The translations under genes and the position numbers were made by a program. Source: Microvelia longipes (taxonomy: Eukaryota; Arthropoda; Insecta; Hemiptera; Veliidae). From it: a stretch of 64,000 nt of DNA. The stretch is from assembly GCA_018340805.1 (NCBI GenBank), contig JACMZG010000008.1, positions 25,692,577 through 25,756,576 of the forward strand. Direction: 5' to 3'. The notes below the pieces were generated by a model that worked only from the letters and a program-made list of their open reading frames with translations, did no database searches and was not told the origin of the DNA. Of the stretch, positions 26,756-38,484 are shown piece after piece (positions within the stretch are counted from its first letter, which is position 1; every line of letters begins with the position of its first letter).

Positions 26756-27103
26756 TTATTTTCTGTAGTTGTCAGGTGTCATAGGTATGTTATGAAGTCT
26801 ATGTATCATGGATCTGTAGGCTACTAGTTTGTGTTGCATTGGGTGGTTCGAAGTTACGTGTATTGTTGTGTGGTCGTTTGCTGTTGGTTTCCTATGTATG
26901 ATAACGTCCAGTTTGTGAAGCTTTCGCTTTATTGTTAAGTCCATGTAGTTAAGTTGTCCGTTTCTTTCTTTTTCTAATGTAAATTGTATTTTTGGATCTA
27001 CTGTGTTCAAAAAAGTTGAAAGATTATTGGTGTTATCTTCTTCAGAGTGAACGATGATAAATATATCGTCAACACAACGTTTGTAACGTATCACCTTAAA
27101 CAT
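26756..27103 (-). pseudogene. PLE reverse transcriptase palm/thumb fragment (longest open stretch)
   Basis: A 115-codon open stretch with 'CVDDIF', the YVDDIF-type catalytic box with Y changed to C. Next come a D/N-rich linker and 'IQFTLEKERNGQLNYMDL', a strongly PLE-typical sequence. It ends at a stop after 'PMTPDNYRK'; the similarity resumes in another frame ('DIDKLCTQYKNG'). Confidence 0.85.
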
Positions 27104-27461
27104 CTCTGTAATCTATATCATTTGATACTACCGAGTATTGCAAAACATGAATCTTTAAGAGATTGTTAAAATATGTACTTCAAACATTACAGCAGAAGTT
27201 GGATGACCCAGTCCCAAACCGTCTGTCGCAACATATATATCATTGTTGAAAGTGAAATAGTTTTGTTCTAGTGTAACGCGTAATAAGTTGATAATTTGTG
27301 TAACGAGTTTTGGATCATGGTTGAGTAACATGTTTTCTTCTAATATTATCAGTGTTTCATTGACTGGTATGGAGGTGTAATGTCATGTGAAATTAGTTTG
27401 CTGTTAGGTGATAGTGTTAGGTTATTTGTTAATGTGGTAATTCGTGGCTGTTTTTGAGCGT

Positions 27462-27659
27462 TTATTTGTCTTCTAATTGTGCAAGTTCCTTTGTTAGTGC
27501 TAGTTCTTTGGATGTTTTGTATGCTGGTGCTGTTCTGTAGTTATTTTCAGGTCTCATTGTTGTGTTAGGTTTTTTATGAATTTTTGGAAGAGCTTTAAGT
27601 GTTAGTGCAGATGGGTTTGGATTTATGTAACGATCTACGTTTTTAGGTGCTATTACCAA
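27462..27659 (-). pseudogene. PLE reverse transcriptase N-terminal fragment
   Basis: A 65-codon open stretch with 'LPKIHK', a PLE signature early in the RT. It is preceded in frame by 'LNKDPTNKYQTELK' (about 27.73-27.68 kb). It is interrupted downstream by frameshifts before the catalytic region. Confidence 0.8.
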
Positions 27660-27780
27660 AGGTAACTTTTTTATTGTTTTGAGTTCAGTTTGATATTTAT
27701 TAGTAGGATCTTTATTGAGTTTATTGTATCCTCTTTAATTTACAAATTCAATTGTTGTATTTAATTTTTCAATTTTGATT

Positions 27781-29267
27781 TAGTAAATAGGTTATCGTGG
27801 TTTGAAAATATTATCTTTTGGGGCAGCATACTCGCTTTGCGGGGTTACGAGGATTAAAATTCGTGTTTGTCAAGATTCTCTAAATACATTGGAAAAATGC
27901 TATGTAATTAAATATTCTGATAATACAACAACCATTGCACAAGGAGCTTTTTCGGTGCGGGTTAAAGGTCCCTTTCTTCTGTTATTACTTATAGCAATAT
28001 GCAAATCACTTTTTAACGCTTTTATTTGGGGTTTATTTCGAGCTGTAATGTGTCAAGAGAGTAATTTTAAATAATTTTTCCTTCTGGGATTCTAACTGTT
28101 GGCTATAATTAATTAAATAATTTTGAATGTAAAGTATGGACTTAGTTCTTTGTGAAGTGCAAGTCTTGCTAGCTTAAAACTAACCCTCTTTATATATTTA
28201 AAGTTTCGTCCTTTGTTGGCTTTTTTTGTTATGTGAAGATTAACATTTCTTTATTACTATTATTAAAAAAGTTAAAATTAATTGTAAGTTTAGTTTTGAA
28301 AGTCTTCAAACTTCTTTACAGAATTAATAAAAATGCATAAAGTAATGATGAGAAAATGTTATAAAAAGTTTCAAGAAAGTTCAGTTGTCACAAAGACTTG
28401 GAATTAAATTTATATCTAAGAGTATAATATAATAGAAAAATCTAAGACCCATCTCTCCGTTTTTCTAAGTTAAAATGAGTTGAATTGTCACCAAGTTTCA
28501 TCTGCCATCTGAGGCACTAGAAAACTTTGTCTCCAGCATTGTTCCGGTAAAACTTTTTTTACAATAGATTCTATTTTTTCGTCTCATCTATTGTCAATGC
28601 TTATTTTAATTCTTTTATGTTATAGAACTTTAAAAGAACAAGACAATGCTCTTATAAAAGAGCAATGCTAGTCCAAACATAAGCTTCGGTTATTGCAATA
28701 TTGATGCATCAGAACAAGGGAAATATGACAATAAGGAGTATGAAAATGTGACAGTTTCCAATTGGTGCCATAACTGCATTTACTCCTACTAGAGCCTTCC
28801 TAGATAGATACTTTAGACCTACCCCTCTACAATCCCTATCGGAGCACATATTTATAATGCACCCTACAAACGGCGGGCATTTTACCGTGACGTCACAATA
28901 AATCACTTTATACAACTAAGATAATTAAAGAATATATGATAGACGATAGACAATAATTACAACTTATTTTAATTAATTTTATTTAAGATTTAAAGAGTCG
29001 AAAAATAATGTAATATTTACGTGAAATTGTAATTATTATAAAACACCACATCACCAATGTACAGTTTTGGTACCAACCTGCCTAGGGAATGATAAAAGCT
29101 GTTGTATGTTTCCTTTAAGTATTAGTCTGTTGTCTAGTCTTAAACGACCGTACTGTTTATAAAAGGGGGCGTGGCAATCAGGACTTGATATAATATAATT
29201 AATATTAATATATTAAGTATATAATATAATTATATACTAATATGAGGTAAGTTTTTATTATTTATTT
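27781..29267. other. Unassigned DNA
   Basis: Open frames at 27802-28074 (+, 90 codons) and 28709-28915 (-) have no recognisable motif. Bases 29160-29260 are TA-rich. Confidence 0.45.
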
Positions 29268-30005
29268 TTACTTTCCCCCATTTATTCTGTAGGTATATAG
29301 GAAAACCATCGTGTTTGCTAAAAAATTGAAATCGGGATGTCACCAGAATTATCCGTTTCAGCAGTTTTTAAGACCTCCTGAATGGTTTTTACAAAGTTGT
29401 CTGTCTGTATGTGTCTATAATAATCGTATATATCTCCCAGTTTATTCATGGTAGATAGTTGAAACTTTGTTCAAAACTTTATCTTTAGGTCTAGTTGTGC
29501 AATCTGGAAACTATTTTTTTATGACTTCATTAACCCGCAAAAATTACTCATAGCACAAAAAAATCATAAAAATCGCTGACAAATTTGTCAATCGGTTTGA
29601 AATTTGGCCCGCATGTAGCCATTTATAAGACTAACATATGTGCAAAGTTTCATTGCATTATCATTACTTCAATTTTTATCGAATGACTTTTATCAATTTT
29701 TTAAAATATAGTTTGTTCAATTGAGTTAAAATTTGGTACAAATGTATTTAATTTATGTAATAAATAAGCATACTATGTTAACTCTCGAATAAACCTATTA
29801 ATATACTTTTTAGTGGAGAGACTATTTATTTATCTATTCTTGGATTACTCCACAGAGCAGTTATTTATATTACATACTATGTTTCGTTTCCATACGGTAA
29901 GAATATCCTTAATTTTGTTGGATCATAAAAGTTAAGCAGGGCGTAACCGATGTGATGAGGAAAAGTTTCGAGGTACCCCGTACCCTATTTTTTTTTATCT
30001 TGGAT
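29268..30005 (+). repeat. 5S-SINE, nearly full length, interrupted by PLE terminus
   Basis: Runs from the 5' end 'TCTGTAGGTATATAGG' through 'ATCGGGATGTCACCAGAATT', 'TTAGGTCTAGTTGTGC' and 'AACATATGTGCAAAGTTTCA' to the 5S-like part 'GTTGGATCATAAAAGTTAAG' (29919-29938). The tail 'TGATGAGGAAAAGTTTCG' and 'CCCCGTACCC' follow. The 5S portion is itself truncated after 'AAGCAGGGCG'. An insertion at 29780-29872 splits the body. Confidence 0.75.
29769..29883 (+). mobile_element. Short PLE-terminus insertion with 11-bp target-site duplication
   Basis: CATACTATGTT at 29769-29779 is repeated at 29873-29883 and brackets a 93-bp insert. The insert, from 'AACTCTCGAATAA' through 'TAGTGGAGAGACTATTTATT' to 'CCACAGAGCAGTTATTTAT', closely matches 31203-31300, the distal part of a PLE terminus. 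Removing it restores continuous SINE sequence. Confidence 0.85.
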
Positions 30006-30944
30006 TTATATTTTATTAATTATCGGCTTCGTGATGACTTATAGTTTTTTTGATGAGGATTTTTAGTTTAATTTTTAAGTACTTATTGGGAATGAATATC
30101 TCCATATTAGACAGATATCATGATATCTTCATATTAAATTGTCATGAAATCATAAAAAACGGATTCGACTTTACTTTAAGATAGTTTTTTAAACTGCCTA
30201 CTAGTTCTAAAATATTAAGAACTAAGAAGGCGGGATCGCTTCAGGATTTTGTTATGATACGTTTACGAAATTTGCCTAAAATATAATAAAGATCGTGTAA
30301 TTTTTCAGTGTCAGAATGTAGGGCCTTAAGTTTGAAGTATTTTATTAATAAATGTCTAAATTATATAAATTTTTTTTCTACGCTCTGATATGCAGCCAAT
30401 TCCTATACTGAAAATTTCAATACTGACCTGAATTTTTGCCTGTTATGCCAAGGAAAGAGGTTGTCGAACTTAATGCCCACACCCGATACCTTCATTCGAT
30501 AAAACCGTTATCTTATTAACTATACTCTAATAAAATTGGATTATTTTTATTTTAAGTAAGTATTGTCACGCAGAAAAAGCTTGATTCAAGCCAAGATTAC
30601 TATATGTTTGTAATGGGCCTATGTATAAAAATAGCAGAAGGTATATAGATGTCTAACTATAGTTTCTAGATAATTCTAGACGAACTGTGAACAAGTCGCA
30701 GACACCAGCCAGAGCAGTGTGTTTGGATAGAATATATTTGGGCTAGACCAACTGGGCCCACTATGGACTAGTCATATCTGCCGCCATATGACTAGGTGTC
30801 CTTCCTAGGTAATTGGGTGTGTACAAACTCTGGGGTGGATTAGTTGAGTGACGAGAAAACACTAATATGACCCCACGGATTTAAGCGTTAAAAAAGTACA
30901 CTTACTCATAAGAGAATAGTAAAAATTTTAATTTAAAAATAAAC
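30006..30944. other. Unassigned DNA
   Basis: No gene is seen. A 10-bp-stem hairpin, CTAGTCATAT / ATATGACTAG, lies at 30768-30777 and 30786-30795. Confidence 0.45.
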
Positions 30945-31300
30945 ATAGGTAAATAAATAGTCTCTCCACTAAGATGTATGTTAAAAAATTTATGCAAGAG
31001 TTAACTTTCTGCCGCATCCGGCCATCATCAGTCTAAAAAAGCCAAGAAAATACAACAATCTTAAAATAACTAATAATTAAAAATACAAAAAGTCTAACAT
31101 AATAACAAAAATAACTAATAACAATAATTTTTAGTTATTTTAAGTTTGTTGTATTTTCTTGGCTTTTTATAGACTGATGATGGCCGGATGCTGCAAAAAG
31201 TTAACTCTCGAATAAAATTTGTTAACATACATCTTAGTGGAGAGGCTATTTATTTACCTATACTTGGATTACTCCACAGAGCAGTTATTTATATTATTAA
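30945..31300. mobile_element. Inverted pair of PLE termini with hammerhead-like cores
   Basis: The left arm (about 30945-31115, minus sense) and right arm (about 31130-31260, plus sense) are diverged inverted repeats sharing 'AAATAAATAG(T/C)CTCTCCAC', 'AGATGTATGTTAA', 'GAGTTAACTTT' and 'AAGCCAAGAAAATACAACAA'. Each arm carries CTGATGA followed by a stem-loop with GCCG/CGGC pairing and then GAAAG or AAAAG. The right arm continues to 'CCACAGAGCAGTTATTTAT', equal to the 93-bp insert at 29780. No coding sequence lies between them. Confidence 0.7.
31005..31031 (-). ncRNA. Hammerhead-like ribozyme core, best preserved here
   Basis: The minus strand reads CTGATGA + 'TGGCCGGATGCGGCA' + GAAAG. GCCG and CGGC can pair around a GATG loop with one bulge to give stem II. 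CUGAUGA and GAAA are both intact. No clear GUH cleavage triplet with a short stem III is obvious, so this is a structural resemblance only. Confidence 0.45.
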
Positions 31301-31464
31301 AAATAATTACATTTTCTAAAGTTATGTATTTTAAATGTTCACTATGATTGAGTTATGGTTTTTTTTATCGTGAAATTCTGGTATCCTGGTAACTTTTTTA
31401 TACTATTGTGGTTGACAATATATTTATTGTTTTTAATTCTAGTGTGTTTTTTTTATTAAACATC

Positions 31465-31790
31465 ATGGTGAGATGTGCTAAGTTTGATCTTATTATTAGC
31501 ATTAGTTAAATTTTTATCGAATGGTTATTGGTATACTTTTATGGTTATTACTTTTTTTAAATTATTAAAATTGAAAAATAATGTTGAAATTTGATACAAG
31601 CGTGTTCTTCTGTATAATAATTAATAATTAATAATTATATCTACAGTTTTCTTAGATCATAAAAGTTCAGCAGAATCGAGGGAGGTCAGTATCTAGATGG
31701 GTAACTGATGGAAATAAAACGATTGTATTTAGTATCTGATGACGAGCAAAGCGAGTCTAAAGACGTGTTGCAGTATAAATTAGGTGATAT
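31465..31790 (+). repeat. 5S-SINE, 5' truncated
   Basis: The 5S-like part at about 31650-31722 is fairly good: 'TTAGATCATAAAAGTTCAGC', 'AGGTCAGTATCTAGATGGGT' and 'AACTGATGG'. The tail follows with 'GACGAGCAAAGCGAGTC'. Confidence 0.7.
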
Positions 31791-33110
31791 TTATAAGGCA
31801 TCTGTTTCCTTAATCTTTCGTTTCTAGTTTAATTGCATTAAAAATCATTTAATAGAAACGGTTGAATTAACTTCTACTTCCAACAAATTTGAAGGCTAAT
31901 ATATCCAATACCCAACTATCAGTAGGTTAACTCAAGCTTTTATTGGCCAACTTCCAAGACCCCGTTCCAATATTTACTTTAACTTAAAAGACATCTTTTA
32001 GCAAACTTTCTTTAATCCAATATCTTTGTATCTCTGGCTTAGTCGTCTTTAACTCTAGTTCTGCTTAGAGAATTTATCGTTTGATCATTTTCAGTTCTTA
32101 ACAGAATTGTTGGAAGCTTTCGTATTTTTTATGTTCAAAATTAATTAAAAAATAAAATTATTACCTATTGAATTTCTGGGTTGAAGACGCGTATTTAGGT
32201 AAAAAGAAAGGATCTATGATTAATTGTGTACTTTATAGAATTTTTAATTAAAAGGTATATTGTACATAGTAGTTTCTATATACAGAGTTAAAATGTAACT
32301 AAACCTATTTCCTCCTCTTCCTTTTACAAAAATAATAATGAAGTTAATTGAAGGATGTTTTGGACTCTAAAAAAGGGTGTTTCAATTTTTTCTTTGACGA
32401 CATTTACTTCATTCCCTCTCCTGTTATAGCAGGTACGATACCAATATTTAAGAGATACAATGTCGTACTCTTAATTCCTAGGAACCATTTTAGGGAATGA
32501 TAAAATATCGCTTTTAAGGCCGTTCAGATATTTCGAGGCCACTCAGGAGGTGGAGTCTAAAAATTCGTACAGTTTTTTAAAGGTAAACACACGAATATAC
32601 GTATATTTTTTAGTTTTTACAGCCCCATACCCCATAGGCAACCGGAATGCAACATACTATTAAAATTAAGATTAATTTGCACTAAAATCTCTCCCACGTT
32701 TTATATCTGATTCTGTTACGGCGAGTAGTAAAACACATTTTTTCACTGTGTATATTTAAATTTTGTTAAATATCTAAAATTAAATTGAATTGCTACTTGG
32801 TTGAATTTGTAGAATTCAAAATGAAAATTTAACAAACTTTATGTCAGTAAATATTTGGTTTTATATTGTCTTACGGGTATATTAAATAATTTAGTTGTCT
32901 TGTGTTTAAATCAGCTATTCTCAAACCTTGGACCGTGACCCAAAATTCTGTTACAGACAATTATTTACTCGTCCTCAGATAGTAAATTCATCTGTTTTAT
33001 TCCCAGCGGTCACCATAAATTTTTGGGAGGGGCGATTATTAAGGGCCTAGAATAACTTAAGATAGTTTCACTTAAAAATTCAAAAAGTATCAAATATGAC
33101 GCGTATGAGT
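31791..33110. other. Unassigned AT-rich DNA
   Basis: No gene is seen. At 32966-33015 there is a scrap of 5S-SINE tail and core ('CTCGTCCTCAGATAGTAAAT', 'CCCAGCGGTCACC'). Confidence 0.45.
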
Positions 33111-33270
33111 TATATATTTATATATAATATATATTAAATAATATATATATATAATATAATAATAATATATATATATATATATATAATATAAAAAACTCAT
33201 ACCAAACACCATAGTTAATAATAATATAATATATTATATATATATAATATATTATATAATAATAATTTTC
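33111..33270. repeat. TA-rich microsatellite region
   Basis: Interrupted (TA)n/(ATAATA)n tract of about 155 bp with a short unique piece at 33190-33225. Confidence 0.85.
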
Positions 33271-34396
33271 ATGTAGGTTGTATACATATATACGACTAGG
33301 TTAATGACCTCTGCGATATCTGTTAGGTTTTGTAGTGCTAGATGGTGAAAAGGTAGTATGGCCTTGGTAACCTACTGTTCCAGACAGACGGAACAAAAAT
33401 TACTCTACGATTATTTTTTTATAATCGTAGAGTAAATAACGCTCGAGACCGGTGTCAGCTCGATCGGACCAATTTAAGTGGCGCAAACGGTATACCCTCA
33501 CACACCCACACTTACCTATATATAAAATCTTGTATACATGTACACGTCTAGGTCAATGACTTCTACGATATCTGCGTAGATGTACTTAATTATGACGTAA
33601 TACCAATGCATAAAAAAGTTTATTTTAGTATACAGTGGGCGTAAGATAATTTGTCAATGCTACGTACATCTTGTTGTATGTATGTAAACATCTATTAGGC
33701 CCCAAAGGGGCCAATTGAGCGATGAAAATTTGCCAGACACATAGCAAAATACCTTGTAATAAATACTAAAGCAACCGTGTGGACTTAAAGAGGCCAGAGC
33801 AAAGCGAAGAAAATTCGCTATATATATGGTAAAATCCAATTATCAACAAATAATTGTAAAACAGCGAATAATACAAAACTTCAACTGCGTGGCCGCCAAG
33901 CAGCTACGGACCAAAGGACCGTATTATGTTTTCAAGACTTATTTCTCATATGGATAGCAGGATGTTTCTCGCCGTGTCGATCTACCCCTAGGCCTACTAA
34001 ACACTAATGTTAAATAACTTAAATGGCATCATGCCAAAATAATTAACGCCAGGGGATCTCAAAACTCCATCCAAGAGAACCATCTACCATCTAACTAAAT
34101 TTTAGCTTAGCTTGTCACATGAGTATATAACATTTCTCTTATTACATACATTTAGTATATAAGATGCTCAACATGCAAGCAAAGCGAGCTTAAGAAAATT
34201 TTGCTCTTTTTAAATTTTATTTTTTCTAAATTATTATTGGAATGTGGAACTGAAATTATTTTTTCTCCGTTTTTTGGATCTTGGGGGGAGGCGATCGCCC
34301 CTTTCGGCCCCCCTCATTTTTCCGCTCCTAGCGTAACCCATCTAGCACTAACCCGCTCAATGCTCGCTTTACTATTATTAAACAAATTTGGTATAA
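33271..34396. other. Unassigned DNA with a small hairpin
   Basis: A perfect 15-bp stem, TTACTCTACGATTAT (33400-33414) against ATAATCGTAGAGTAA (33421-33435), has a T6 loop. Bases 34290-34345 are unusually G+C-rich ('GGGGGGAGGCGATCGCCCCT'). No gene is seen. Confidence 0.45.
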
Positions 34397-34555
34397 CTAT
34401 TTTTTGTAAAAGGATAAACTTGATCCGAATTTCAACTTAATTAATTGTTTTTAGAGTTTTTACAATATTTTAAAAATTGTTTGAAGTCAATTACAAGTCA
34501 TTCGATGAAAATTTAATTAATGCTGAAGTAAGGTAAACTTGACACATGTGTTGAT
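34397..34555 (-). repeat. 5S-SINE body fragment
   Basis: Contains 'CCGAATTTCAACTTAATTAA', 'ACAAGTCATTCGATGAAAAT' and 'AAACTTGACACATGTG'. It ends in a TA array. Confidence 0.5.
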
Positions 34556-34670
34556 TATATATATATATATATATATAATATATAATATATATATATAATA
34601 TATATAATATATATAATATATATATAAATATATATATATATAATATATATATATAATATATATATATAAC
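34556..34670. repeat. TA microsatellite
   Basis: About 115 bp of interrupted (TA)n. Confidence 0.9.
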
Positions 34671-34862
34671 TAAATACGTGCTAAATTTAAATGTTCGAAA
34701 TTTTTAATGGTCATTATTATATATGAATCGATTATTGCTTAAAATGTAAACACAGACATATTATGTTTAAACTTAGAATAGCGAATCTATGATATAGCAT
34801 AGATAAAGCATATGATTAATTAGCATATAGCATTGCTTGTTTAGCATGTACAGTACACAGTA

Positions 34863-35480
34863 TTTTTTACTTTTCCTAACTCATACCGTAGTTATATAAG
34901 CAAAGTATTGTAATAACGTCACTCATATTGTACTTGTATTAAAAATCCGAAACTGGATTTTTAACAAAATTATTTTCTTCCTGCGGTTTAAAACCTCAAG
35001 AGTGGCTTTTTGAGTACTACTCTGTGTGTGTGTCTGTTATGATCATACCTTTCAGTGTTGGTACAAAAATCAACACTAAGGATTTGTTGTGTTAGCCAAA
35101 AAATATTTTGTATAACTTCATTAACCGTAATTAATGACATAGCCAAAATTAATAAAACTCGGGAAAATGATGAAAGAATTTGAAATTTGTGTTGCGGGTC
35201 TTTTGTCCGACCAACTAATGTGCTTAGAAACATATCATTATGAGCATTTGTTTAATTTTCGTCTGAATGAAAAGAATACGTTCTTTAAAAATACATATTC
35301 TAATTGAAAAATAATCCACGTGACTTAGTAATCCGTAATAAATATGTAAACGTAAACAAAGTTCTAATTCAATAAGGATAGTATACCTGCGGTTATTGTT
35401 AGATCACTTAAGCAGCATCGAGCGGGATCTTCCCATCCATACTGGATGGGTGACCGCTGGGTTGTTTTACTCTTCTTTAA
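34863..35480 (+). repeat. 5S-SINE, near full length, with the best 5S core
   Basis: Begins 'ACTTTTCCTAACTCATACCG' and includes a (GT)n at about 35020. It ends with the clearest 5S-like segment, about 35396-35465: 'TTAGATCACTTAAGCAGCAT', 'CGAGCGGGATCTTCCCATCC' and 'TGGATGGGTGACCGCTGGGT'. The last block matches the 5S C box almost exactly. A short direct duplication ('CCCATCC ... TGGATGGG') has enlarged the middle. Confidence 0.75.
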
Positions 35481-36039
35481 CATTAATAAATTCTTATTAG
35501 ATCCTGCCTAGGCTACTAAGATCAAGAGTCAGTAAGGTATTCTTAAAAGGTTAGTATTTTGGACTGTATATAGCTCTTGACTTAAGATTTGCTTTATACT
35601 AACTCCATTAAAGGAATGTTTCTGAATACCTATTTGAATGAGAAACACTATTATCCTTAAACCCAATTTCACTTTTCCAATTCTAACAATAATATAACAT
35701 TTTTATCTAAGAAAGTAGAACCCTTGTTATGCAAACAAACGCTATGATGTTTCACTTATCAATAAAGAATATACATGGCTATTGAATTTTCTACATGTGG
35801 ATGTAGATCTGCTCAAAATATTATTATTTTGGATTTTTTTCTCTGAGAGATTTCGTGCTGTACGGTAAACGTGAAAGGATAATAAAACCCCTTTCCCGGG
35901 CGCCTTTTTTTCAAAGCAATAATGTAAATATTTGGTAAGATACTTGGCTCTAAAAATTGAAAAAAATATAAAGAAAAACTAAAATCATATTTTCATCGTT
36001 TTATTTTTTTCCTTTTCTTAACATATTTTAGCAACTGGG
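35481..36039. other. Unassigned AT-rich DNA
   Basis: No coding potential and no recognised repeat. Confidence 0.45.
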
Positions 36040-36222
36040 AAAGAAAATATTGTTTCAATAAAGAATAAATTTTATATTTTTCCTTTATCTTTTCTTTTTA
36101 ACTCTCCGTGGACATTTAACTCTAGATTAAAATGATGACTGACCAGCTCAAATATGCTCTTTGGTACGCTCAGCAAATATCGTCAAACTGATAATCTAGC
36201 TCTGGGACCTCATGTAGCCAAG
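36040..36222 (+). repeat. Dispersed repeat also forming the left flank of the RTE element
   Basis: Nearly identical to 37912-38093 ('CAATAAAGAATAAA', 'CTCTCCGTGGACATTTAACT', 'GACCAGCTCAAAT', 'GGTACGCTCAGCAAATATCG', 'TAGCTCTGGGACCTCATGT'). Its end overlaps the 93-bp direct repeats around the LINE. Confidence 0.75.
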
Positions 36223-36520
36223 GGGGTTTCTGCTCCTGTTCTACAGGGCGCGCGATGGCTTCTATGTGGCCATCGGAGTTTCGAGTTTCAGTCTGTTTAA
36301 ATCAGATATCTCCGGAGGCTTCCCTGTGGCCAAGGGAGTTTATAAACAAGAATGGATTTTCAACAGTTCATATATTTTTCTTAATCAAAATCATAATTCA
36401 TATATTTTTCTTAACTTAAAATAATAATTATCAAATATTAAAAACTATAACTGTCATCTGTATTCATTTTTAACAGCCCCTTTACGATGCAAAACTCTGA
36501 AGGCTTCCTTGTGGCCGCTT
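36209..36520 (+). repeat. Degenerate repeated motif TGTGGCCA...GGGAGTTT
   Basis: Four irregularly spaced occurrences: 'CCTCATGTAGCCAAGGGGGT' (about 36209), 'GCTTCTATGTGGCCATCGGA' (about 36255), 'GCTTCCCTGTGGCCAAGGGA' (about 36319) and 'GCTTCCTTGTGGCCGC' (about 36500). No function is recognised. Confidence 0.5.
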
Positions 36521-37911
36521 TTCGGCTATATTTTTTGTTATTTTTTTCTCAAGAACATTGACCTAGAGTATAAGGAGTACTAGTTAAGCACTAGATAAAG
36601 AATTTTTAAAAATGAAATTATTTTCATTTTTAGCTGAAATAGGCTTAAAAACTATTAGGCTAAGGCTGAACTATTTTGTGTTAAAAAATGTAAAGAAAAA
36701 TATAATGTTTTGTATTGCTTAAATAAATAAACACGTTATCTTTCTTTCTCTCTCACTTTCTTATTTTGTTGCTTGATGCAAGAATACTTGGCCATTTTAC
36801 TATTTGTTTGCTATATTTGTAGAATTTGTATATCTATATGGTTTATGATTGTGCATAAATGTTTTTTTAATGTATATGTCATTAAAATACAAGTTACGCG
36901 TATTCAGGTGTTGTTTAATGTTCAATTTGTCTACTGTAAGTTAAGCTTTTAAAATCTTAATTTTCTCTGGCCAAACAAAATTAAATTAGTTTGCTAATAA
37001 TAGCTGCGTTCGATAGTGCTTTAATACCTCATATTGCTTTCCTATCTCCTGTAATATAAGAGGGAAGCACTATGAAATGAAAAAATGTGATACCCCTTTT
37101 TCATCAAATAAATGTCCACTTAGTTTACTAGTTTCGTTCTTCCTAAAAAAAATCTAAAGCTGGCCAACATGAAACTATCATGTATATATCATGTATATAC
37201 TATCAACTATACCTTATATTTTAAACATATTTAAAAACACAAGCCGCTTCTTATTTAAACTTTAATATCTTAGTGATTGGGCTAGTTTAATATAACACTG
37301 AAGTCTTTTTTTACTTAAAACATTAAAAAAACTAACACAAAAATTGGCTTTAGCTTACATTTTTTTAAAATAAAAGTTAACCTACTTTACTTTAATTGCT
37401 TACTTTTAACGCCTGATCAGATGATTAACATTTAATAACATATAAATAAATACATAATTTATAAGTGCACGGAGGTCCCTAAACCAAATGTTTTTCTTGC
37501 CTGGCTTGCGTACATTTGCCCCAGAATTTTCATAACTTTTGCTAAATTCAAAGGAGAACTTTATTTCCCAATTAGTCAGCTTACTTTTATTTATTGCGGA
37601 GCTTAATAAAGCTTAATAGCTTCACGAAATAAGTTTAACCATTATCAATATAACATTGAGAAACTAAAAATATAATGAATCTTGTAAAAGTAAATACCCC
37701 TTAATTTAAGTAAAGTATGTTAAACCAGAAAGACAAGAATGTAATACTATTCTTATCTACATCACCATTCTTGTTCAATGAATGACTTCCATGGTCGTGG
37801 ATCATTCTTTCAAATAAAATTGTGTACAGGGTGTTAGAGAAATTGTTTTTACCTTTTCGGATTTGCTACGCATATTCTTAATACTTCGGACTCGCTTTGC
37901 TCGTCTTCAGA
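36521..37911. other. Unassigned AT-rich DNA
   Basis: No gene is seen. A 5S-SINE tail scrap ('CGGACTCGCTTTGCTCGTCT') lies at about 37886-37905. Confidence 0.45.
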
Positions 37912-38484
37912 CTAAGCAAAAATATTGTTTCAATAAAGAATAAATTTATATTTTTCCTTTATCTTTTCTTTTTAACTCTCCGTGGACATTTAACTCTAGA
38001 TTAAAATGATGGCTGACCAGCTCAAATTTGCTCTTTGGTACGCTCAGCAAATATCGTCAAACTGATAATCTAGCTCTGGGACCTCATGTGGCCAGTAAGC
38101 TATTATTAGTGTCTCTCAATACTCTTTCTATATATCTATGGTATTAATGAAAATAGAATAATAACCTAGAATAAATAAAACCAGGAAAAATAAATTTAAG
38201 ATACGATTCTGTTATCAGAAGTGAAAAAGGATGAACAATATCTTTATCCTCCACTTATCTTGGAACTAGTGCGCCAAAAGAAAACTGATTTTAAGAGAAA
38301 GGGAAAAAGACACGGCCTTAAATCATCTTTGCTTTTAAAGATTCAGATATCTTGGTTTAGAAATATTTAATTTATTTATTAGAAAAGATCCGCTTCAACT
38401 CGTAACAAATTTTGAAAGTAAAAGATAAAATAAAGGGCGCCAAATAACAACAGAATTTCAAATACAACTTCGAACCAGTTGTTT

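Larger units (their letters stand above)
26061..27780 (-). pseudogene. Decayed Penelope-like element: RT plus GIY-YIG endonuclease
   Basis: PLEs are retroelements that join a telomerase-like reverse transcriptase to a GIY-YIG endonuclease. Minus-strand blocks appear in family order. 'KLPLVIAPKNV' and 'LKALPKIHKKPN' (about 27.69-27.46 kb) are followed by 'RTAPAYKTSKELA'. 'EQNYFTFNNDIYVATDGLG' (about 27.2 kb) is the motif before the catalytic box. 'RCVDDIFIIVHSEE' (about 27.07 kb) carries the catalytic Asp pair. 'GQLNYMDLTIKRK' and 'FLHKHNLRTAF' follow, then 'SGVYKITCIDC' (about 26.45 kb), the GIY half of the endonuclease. The YIG half and much after it are lost. At least four frameshifts and stops make it inactive. 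The N-terminus is missing at about 27.78 kb. A hammerhead-like core follows at 26061-26090. Confidence 0.85.

Noticed and set aside
27802..28074. 90-codon plus-strand frame with a hydrophobic C-terminal stretch
   Set aside because: No recognisable domain, start context or conserved counterpart in the window; a chance frame cannot be excluded.
35396..35465. Genuine 5S rRNA gene
   Set aside because: Only the internal part resembles 5S, it carries a duplication and lacks the 5' and 3' paired ends; the family is a SINE.
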